From NCBI GenBank assembly GCA_945874155.1, contig CAMCFO010000005.1:24190-88189 (forward strand): a stretch of 64,000 nucleotides of DNA, read 5' to 3'. Both the position numbers and the translations under genes were made by a program. Position 1 is the first letter of the stretch, and each line of letters begins with the position of its first letter. The notes beneath the pieces were generated by a model, which worked only from the letters and a program-made list of their open reading frames with translations, searched no databases and had not been told where the DNA came from. Shown here piece by piece: positions 58,733-64,000 of the stretch. Origin of the DNA: an uncultured Bacteroidales bacterium (GTDB lineage Bacteria > Bacteroidota > Bacteroidia > Bacteroidales > UBA932).

Positions 58733-59577
58733 TCGTCAATTCCTCCTCCCACATTGATTACCACCTTGTCCGGATTGTTGGAAAGCACCACATCCACGCT
58801 ATGCCTTACTCCTGCCTCAAAAATGAACTTTGAACTCACCAGATAGGAAACATCCTTTATAATCACCTCTATTAGAGGGACTTGCGAAAGCAGCTTTTGG
58901 GGCACCACTATTGCCGAATAACTTCCTGAAGCATTATTGCGTGCAATGATCGGGGCAGCCACAGCCTCCGGGTCCTTCACGATGTCTCCGCTTTTCAAGT
59001 CCACAAGGGCCACCGGAACTGTCCCGTGGATTTTCACCACCGCATCCTGCGGCAATTCTCCCTCATAGTACTCTCCCTTGACCAGCCTTACGTCAATTCG
59101 GGAGAGCCTGTGAGTGAAATGCAGGTCCACCGGCCCGTCCTCACGTGAAGCAGAAAGGCACTTGGCCCACATAAAATCGCTCGATGTGTATCCGTCACCC
59201 CGCTGGTCGAGTTGGAGAGGGAAGCGGAAATCTTCCACTGAATTGACCTCCCGGCTGTAAGGATAGTAGGAATAGACATTGAACCGGCTCTCACCTTTCC
59301 AGTATATCGCCGGAGCAATATCCCAATCCTGCCCATCAAAGACTCCCATTGCGTTATTGGCCCAGTTACCAGACAGTTCCAAATCCCCCGCAGCCTCATC
59401 CACGACATAGATTCCTATGGCATCCGAAGGCTCGAAGGCTGTGTCGGTGGCTTTTGTGACAGAATTCGGCAGACTCGGATTGAACTGCATCCTGTATTCA
59501 GAAAGCTCTGCCTCCTTACTGCAGGATAAGCCCGCAAGCAGCACAACTAAGTTTAAAATATATCGGCAGCGTTTCAT
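58723..59577 (-). CDS. Fimbrillin-family lipoprotein
   Basis: A 284-residue lipoprotein (lipobox AGLSC, Cys near 19). It has the layout of Mfa/FimA-like fimbrillins: a beta domain with FEPSDAIGIYVV, YWKGESRFNVYSYYPYS (near 105) and the SDFMWAKC motif (near 137), then a C-terminal beta domain. Such proteins form or cap surface fimbriae used for adhesion. It overlaps 59574 by four bases and 57629 by ten, so all three genes form an operon. Confidence 0.85.
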   Translation of the reverse strand: MKRCRYILNLVVLLAGLSCSKEAELSEYRMQFNPSLPNSVTKATDTAFEPSDAIGIYVVDEAAGDLELSGNWANNAMGVFDGQDWDIAPAIYWKGESRFNVYSYYPYSREVNSVEDFRFPLQLDQRGDGYTSSDFMWAKCLSASREDGPVDLHFTHRLSRIDVRLVKGEYYEGELPQDAVVKIHGTVPVALVDLKSGDIVKDPEAVAAPIIARNNASGSYSAIVVPQKLLSQVPLIEVIIKDVSYLVSSKFIFEAGVRHSVDVVLSNNPDKVVINVGGGIDEWN

Positions 59578-62500
59578 AATTCATCATTTTCAATAAAGAA
59601 GTCCATACTGAATGCTTCCCCTGAATGCTCCATAATCCGGCGCATTATCTCATAACGGCTTATGGTGTTGTAGTAAGGAATCCGGGAATTCATGCAACTG
59701 TTCATTTCGCTGCGCCAAACTCCCCTCGAACAGGTCATAGCCCCTTCAAAAACATCCACGAAACTGCTGTAGTCCGGATGATTGACAAAGTCCTTCCACG
59801 GCAAGTCGCCCAGTTTGCCCGAGGCTGACACATTCCTCCACATCATTGCATTATGTCTGGCCTGCACATCTTCCGGATAAGGGAAAAAGGCATTGCAGCG
59901 CACAGATTCGTCGGCAAGTCTTCCGAATGCACGACCTCCTGCCCAGTACTGCACCATCCCCCTGAAATCCATAGGGTAGCCGTAAACCGTCAAAGGACAG
60001 CAGACTATGCCTATGCAACGCTCATCCTCAGTGAGAGAGCCTTCGTAGTCATAAGTATTCGGGACCATCACTATCATAGTCCGGGACATTTCATCAGCAT
60101 CGGCTTCCAGGGCCTCCCGCACATAGTCCAATATGACTTCCCTATCGCCCGGATTGACGTAACCGTCCTTTGCGAGGCATCCGAAACGGGTGTCGGCAAT
60201 ATGATTGAGGGAATTGACGCCCGAATCTATGGAAACGGAAGCGGCTGTGTAAACATTGAATCTGTCCCTGAAGGTGGAAAAAGGAGGCAGGGCGAGAAAA
60301 TGTTCCTGCACCTCAGATGCTATACTCATTGTATTGCCCTGGCTCACCTCCTCAGCCGTAAAACCGTCACACAGAATCACGACATTGATGCCTTGCCCCA
60401 CACTCGCCTTCTGAAGCTGGACAATTCCGTCCTCGGGATAGCTGAAGTCATACTGGGACAAGGAAATGGAGGTTTCATATCCGTCCCCGTCGAGGGCAAT
60501 CACGACAGTTCCGCTTCTCATATTTCCATCGTTGGGCTTTTCGCTGAAAGTGAGCTGCAATTCAGATTTGCCGCTACCCTGCATAGCACTGAGGCTCACC
60601 CACTCCGGACAGGACACGACTGACCAGTCCCCGTCTGCGTAGAGCATAACCGTCCTTGTGACACTCGAATTCAGGGCACTGCAGGAAGAGGGACTCGCAG
60701 CGAGCCTGCGGCTTGGACCGATTCGTTTGAAACTGCTCCAACCTGCTGCCGCCTTGTACTGCTGTTCACTGCCAGCGGGCACTTCAAGCACGAAATTGTC
60801 CTTTGCAACCCCATCGAAGCAATTATCGGCAATAGTCGGAGGTATGGGACTCCTGCAAACTATGCGAGAGATATTGAAGCAGTTTTCGAAAGCTCCCCCG
60901 TCATTGCAAAGTATGCTTTCCAGACTTTCCGGGAATATTACCCCCTCCAACATCCGGCAGTCCCGAAAGGCGCGGGTACCAATGCTCAGGACACCTTCCG
61001 GAATCTCCACCATACCAGTAAGGCGCGAGTTGTCCTGAAATGCTCCGTTGCCTATGAAGCGGACACTTCCGGGGATAACCAGGTTGCCGGAAAAATCGCA
61101 TCCGTGGAAAGCCTCGTTACTGATTACCTCGAGGTTTTTCGGCAAGTGGAGTTCTCCCCTGAATTTGGTATTGATGAATGCAGACCTTTCAATATTCATT
61201 ATCCCGTCGTGGAGAATCAGTGCTCCGTTGAAACCGGAGTCACAGAAGCAATCCTCAGTTATCAGGCTGACATTCTGGGGAATCTTCAACGAGCCTGTGA
61301 CCCCGACCATAAATGCAAAGGCACGATAGCCTATGTATTGAACAGATTCGGGAATATGGATTTCTCCGTAGATATTTCTGCAGGAGGTAAAGGCTCCGGC
61401 CCCTATGGTTTCAAGTCCTTCCGGCAAATTGAGTTCGCAGACGAAGGAACATCCCCCGAAAACGCCGGATTCATACTTGTCTCTGGATGTACCCAGGTGC
61501 TTGAGTGTGGAAGGCAGGTAGAGTTGGCCCGTGAGGGAACCGCATCCTTGGAAGCAGTCATCCTCCAGAGTTTCAACACCTTCCGGAATCAGGAGCGAAC
61601 CGGTAATATTACATCTGGCAAATGCCCTCGAACCTATGACCTTTAGTCTGTCCGGAAGGATTATGGATGTCAGGCTGTATTTTTCAGCGAAGGCACTGGC
61701 CGGAATCTTGTCTGCCGGATTGTTGTCATCAGCGACGATGATCGCTTCCTTGAGGTTCAGAGCATTCAGATTCACCATCTTCTGGTTCATCACCTCGAAA
61801 TCCCTGGAATTTATCTTTCCTGTGACCTTGAGATTGCGCACCTTGCTCACCTGTCTGCCGCTGGAAGCTATGACTGCATCTATGGTCCCGGGAGTGGTCA
61901 CGTTCACGATTACATATTCCCTTGCCAGGCCTTCGTGGGAGTTGCGGTCGTTTTCCCAGTCCGAAATGCTTTCATCTGCAAGTTCGAATTCATATTCTCC
62001 TCCAGTGCGCTTATTCACAGTGAGCGTGAAATTGTGCTGCTTTCCCCCGACATAGACCATATCTGATTGTCGCACAAGGTCGTAGGAATAGCCACCAACT
62101 GTCACGGTGATGAGGACCTGCCCTGCTCCGACTGTCTGAGGCACCACTACCGCTCGGAAGACAGAGCCTTCATCCTGGGGAATGATGCCCTTGTATTCCG
62201 GTTCTCCGTTGACAGTTACGCTTCCGGTGGAGAAATCTATGGAAGCTTTTCTGGAAGTATTGCGTATGAGCACGTCCTTGCCGGCTGCATCCCACTCCCC
62301 TTCGGCAAAGCCGCTGCCCTGATCCAGTGAGACCTTCACTCCTGCCATCTTGTGTGCGAAGTTGAGCCAGACTATTCTATCCGCCGAGGTCTTGCCCTCC
62401 GCCTTGGCCCAGAGGAAGTCGCTGCTCTCATAGCCGGAAAGTCCTCCAGTGGTGGTTTCCCTTTGATTTACAGCCACTTCGAAGGGATAGTCCGAAACAG

Positions 62501-62888
62501 ATGATGTATTGGCAGCGGGGTAATAGGCATAGATGTCCACAGGGGTTTTGTCATCCTTGTAGTAAACGTCATAGGCAGGTACCCAGCGGAAACCAGGCTC
62601 GTTGTAGGTATAATAGAGATTGTCCGCACGGTTGCCGGTGGTTTTCAACTGTCCCGGTGCTCCATTTTCGTAATCCACGATATATGTGGCAATCACGTCC
62701 CCGTCAGCAAAGCCGTACTGGTCTGCCCGGGTGGTATATTCCTGATTGATCTGGCTGCTCAGGGCTATGGGCACCTTTGCATCAGGACTTTCCTTTTGCG
62801 GTTCAAGTTCCTCTGCACAGGCACACAGCATTGACGCGGCTGTAAAAACATATATTGACTTTCTGAGATTCAGCATATTATTGCACAT
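59574..62888 (-). CDS. Fimbrillin-like / BspA-LRR / BACON / M64-like surface lipoprotein
   Basis: A 1104-residue surface lipoprotein (Cys near 24, LCACAE). In order: a fimbrillin-like domain (30-300, with YAYYPA and SDFLWAKAEG), a leucine-rich LRR_5 array of BspA type (about 385-700), a BACON-like beta domain (735-800, SCPEWVSLS), and a C-terminal peptidase M64-like domain (815-1104) opened by NVVILCDGFTAEEV. In M64 enzymes the zinc site is HEFGH; here the corresponding stretch reads YWAGGRAFGRLADES (near 976), so both His are lost and it is probably non-catalytic. Role most likely binding. Confidence 0.85.
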   Translation of the reverse strand: MCNNMLNLRKSIYVFTAASMLCACAEELEPQKESPDAKVPIALSSQINQEYTTRADQYGFADGDVIATYIVDYENGAPGQLKTTGNRADNLYYTYNEPGFRWVPAYDVYYKDDKTPVDIYAYYPAANTSSVSDYPFEVAVNQRETTTGGLSGYESSDFLWAKAEGKTSADRIVWLNFAHKMAGVKVSLDQGSGFAEGEWDAAGKDVLIRNTSRKASIDFSTGSVTVNGEPEYKGIIPQDEGSVFRAVVVPQTVGAGQVLITVTVGGYSYDLVRQSDMVYVGGKQHNFTLTVNKRTGGEYEFELADESISDWENDRNSHEGLAREYVIVNVTTPGTIDAVIASSGRQVSKVRNLKVTGKINSRDFEVMNQKMVNLNALNLKEAIIVADDNNPADKIPASAFAEKYSLTSIILPDRLKVIGSRAFARCNITGSLLIPEGVETLEDDCFQGCGSLTGQLYLPSTLKHLGTSRDKYESGVFGGCSFVCELNLPEGLETIGAGAFTSCRNIYGEIHIPESVQYIGYRAFAFMVGVTGSLKIPQNVSLITEDCFCDSGFNGALILHDGIMNIERSAFINTKFRGELHLPKNLEVISNEAFHGCDFSGNLVIPGSVRFIGNGAFQDNSRLTGMVEIPEGVLSIGTRAFRDCRMLEGVIFPESLESILCNDGGAFENCFNISRIVCRSPIPPTIADNCFDGVAKDNFVLEVPAGSEQQYKAAAGWSSFKRIGPSRRLAASPSSCSALNSSVTRTVMLYADGDWSVVSCPEWVSLSAMQGSGKSELQLTFSEKPNDGNMRSGTVVIALDGDGYETSISLSQYDFSYPEDGIVQLQKASVGQGINVVILCDGFTAEEVSQGNTMSIASEVQEHFLALPPFSTFRDRFNVYTAASVSIDSGVNSLNHIADTRFGCLAKDGYVNPGDREVILDYVREALEADADEMSRTMIVMVPNTYDYEGSLTEDERCIGIVCCPLTVYGYPMDFRGMVQYWAGGRAFGRLADESVRCNAFFPYPEDVQARHNAMMWRNVSASGKLGDLPWKDFVNHPDYSSFVDVFEGAMTCSRGVWRSEMNSCMNSRIPYYNTISRYEIMRRIMEHSGEAFSMDFFIENDEL

Positions 62889-62985
62889 TCATTTCGGGTG
62901 TTCAGATCATTTAGACCTTTGCCGACACCCTTTCACATCCTCTTATATCCTCGTTCCCCCTCCATAAGAGGTGGCTGCACGTTGT

Positions 62986-63921
62986 TCAGTTAAGCACGCC
63001 GCCGAAGTCTTCCCCGTAATCTTCCCAGCCGCCTATTCCCACATTGACTCCTTCCGTGACCTTGTCCACAGTAATGGTGCATTTGAGTCTTTTGTTGGAC
63101 ATAATTTCCAAGGCAGTTTTGCGGGAGCGCTCAAGTCCAGCCACGACAATGCTCACCTCAAATTCCGGAATGCTCTGCGGCGGTAGTAATGCTCTGAATA
63201 CCAACCCCTCCGCACAAGGCTGCACATCCTGCACCTCCCCTTCAGCCACAAGTTCCCCGCTGGCAAGATTGAGTACCGCACCGCAGACCGCACCTTTCAA
63301 AACCAGGCTTTCTACGGCCGCGGAGAGTGAAGTCTTGTCATACCCCTTTCCCGGCACAAGTTCCACGACCACCTGCCCGGTGCGATGCGAAGTCATAAGT
63401 TCCACACACTCCGCAGTAGGTTCCACTCCGAGGCTTTCACCCCAGAGTATGTCGCTTTCAGAGAATGCCTTGTGCGTCCTTTGGTCGGCACTGACTCCGC
63501 AATTGAGCATCTGCTTGCCTGTCGCTTCCTCAGAATAAGGATAGTAGCATCTGAAATCTGCCGGAGTGCTGTCATCTTTCCACCAGAGTTTGTCCCCTGA
63601 TTTCCATTCCAACACTCCCGCGCCTGTATTCAACGCCGTAAATGCCTGATTGTCAAGATAAGTCTCCGTCAATTGTGCGATTCCATCAATTCCGTCAGGG
63701 GAAGCGCAATAGGTCATAAACACCCCGATTCTATCCCCAGCCTCAAACTCATCTCCCGCCACCTTGCTAAAACCCGGAGCAAGCCTCAGCTCCAGTCTCC
63801 CGTCAGCACCAGTTCCGCCAACATCATTCCCGTCATCCCCGGCTCCGATGGCATCCCCGGCCACCTTACCGCACCCGGCACACAGCACCCCCGCAATCAA
63901 GGCCGCCGACAAGATTTTCAT
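62986..63921 (-). CDS. Fimbrillin-family lipoprotein
   Basis: A 311-residue lipoprotein (lipobox LCAGC, Cys near 17). A Gly/Asp-rich spacer (20-45) is followed by a fimbrillin-like fold: FEAGDRIGVFM, LWWKDDSTPADFRCYYPYSE (near 112) and SDILWGES (near 150). It resembles the two proteins downstream in layout and motif order. ATG 63921 with GGAAGG nine bases before is preferred to ATG 63945. The gap to 62888 (97 bases) is short, so it may lead the same operon. Confidence 0.8.
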   Translation of the reverse strand: MKILSAALIAGVLCAGCGKVAGDAIGAGDDGNDVGGTGADGRLELRLAPGFSKVAGDEFEAGDRIGVFMTYCASPDGIDGIAQLTETYLDNQAFTALNTGAGVLEWKSGDKLWWKDDSTPADFRCYYPYSEEATGKQMLNCGVSADQRTHKAFSESDILWGESLGVEPTAECVELMTSHRTGQVVVELVPGKGYDKTSLSAAVESLVLKGAVCGAVLNLASGELVAEGEVQDVQPCAEGLVFRALLPPQSIPEFEVSIVVAGLERSRKTALEIMSNKRLKCTITVDKVTEGVNVGIGGWEDYGEDFGGVLN

Positions 63922-64000
63922 ATATTTATAACCTTCCATCAGCATAATATTTAGCCGACCGCGAATTTACAAAATCCCAACGACAATCCCTCAGGAAATC

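Overview
The window comes from a member of the Bacteroidota, most likely order Bacteroidales. This rests on many promoters of the Bacteroidota type (a -7 box TAnnTTTG, often with TTG or TTTG about 19-21 bases upstream), weak or absent Shine-Dalgarno sequences, and a typical gene set: fimbrillin-like lipoproteins, a BspA-type leucine-rich/BACON protein, Omp28 and DUF6029 genes, CstA, and an M13 lipoprotein peptidase. I cannot fix the genus. No rRNA, tRNA, CRISPR array or intact transposase was seen.

Region 1 (1-11963) is an accessory, defence-like region built from duplicated blocks in the order A-X1-B-Y-A-X2-B. Block A is a 1.72 kb hipBA toxin-antitoxin cassette (47-1767 and 6822-8542). Block B is a 450 bp NUDIX hydrolase cassette (4827-5276 and 10281-10730). 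X1 is a PLD-nuclease/helicase/DUF3427 gene fused translationally to NUDIX, X2 is a second, unrelated hipBA pair, and Y is a DUF4143 ATPase. An ORF of unknown function, broken by one stop codon, follows.

Region 2 (11964-19063) begins with an array of perfect hairpins. Two near-identical hsp20 genes with a shared structured leader then bracket an arginase-fold protein, a WYL regulator coupled to a DEDDh exonuclease, a deoxyribosyltransferase-like/macro-like fusion and dtd. It closes with strong terminators, a 162 bp imperfect palindrome, a flavin reductase-rubredoxin protein and a GreA-type factor.

Region 3 (19064-37750) is the most unusual. A minus-strand run of at least ten tightly packed genes (36537 down to 24121) encodes a vWA-like lipoprotein, a membrane protein, a tubulin/FtsZ-like protein, a giant actin/Hsp70-fold ATPase, a single-pass membrane protein, a MotA/ExbB-like (ZorA-like) channel subunit, a MotB/OmpA-like (ZorB-like) partner and two NUC1-type nuclease lipoproteins with a small lipoprotein between them. 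The run is bracketed by direct copies of an AAA-gene remnant plus a HAD hydrolase gene. The right HAD copy is intact and the left one carries two deletions, each flanked by 9-bp repeats. This looks like a membrane-anchored, proton-driven system that pairs two cytoskeletal folds with exported nucleases. Defence or envelope remodelling are both possible, and both are inference.

Region 4 (37755-64000) is mostly core-like: a K+/H+ antiporter, an M13 peptidase, a LexA/UmuD-like autoprotease, a ZIP transporter, CstA, two phospholipid enzymes including a GtrA-acyltransferase fusion, a three-gene lipoprotein/DUF6029/Omp28 operon, a TlpA-like thioredoxin, Pta, a GNAT enzyme, a Ser/Thr kinase next to an outer-membrane-like protein, and a cluster of fimbrillin-like surface lipoproteins, one of which carries a degenerate M64 peptidase domain.
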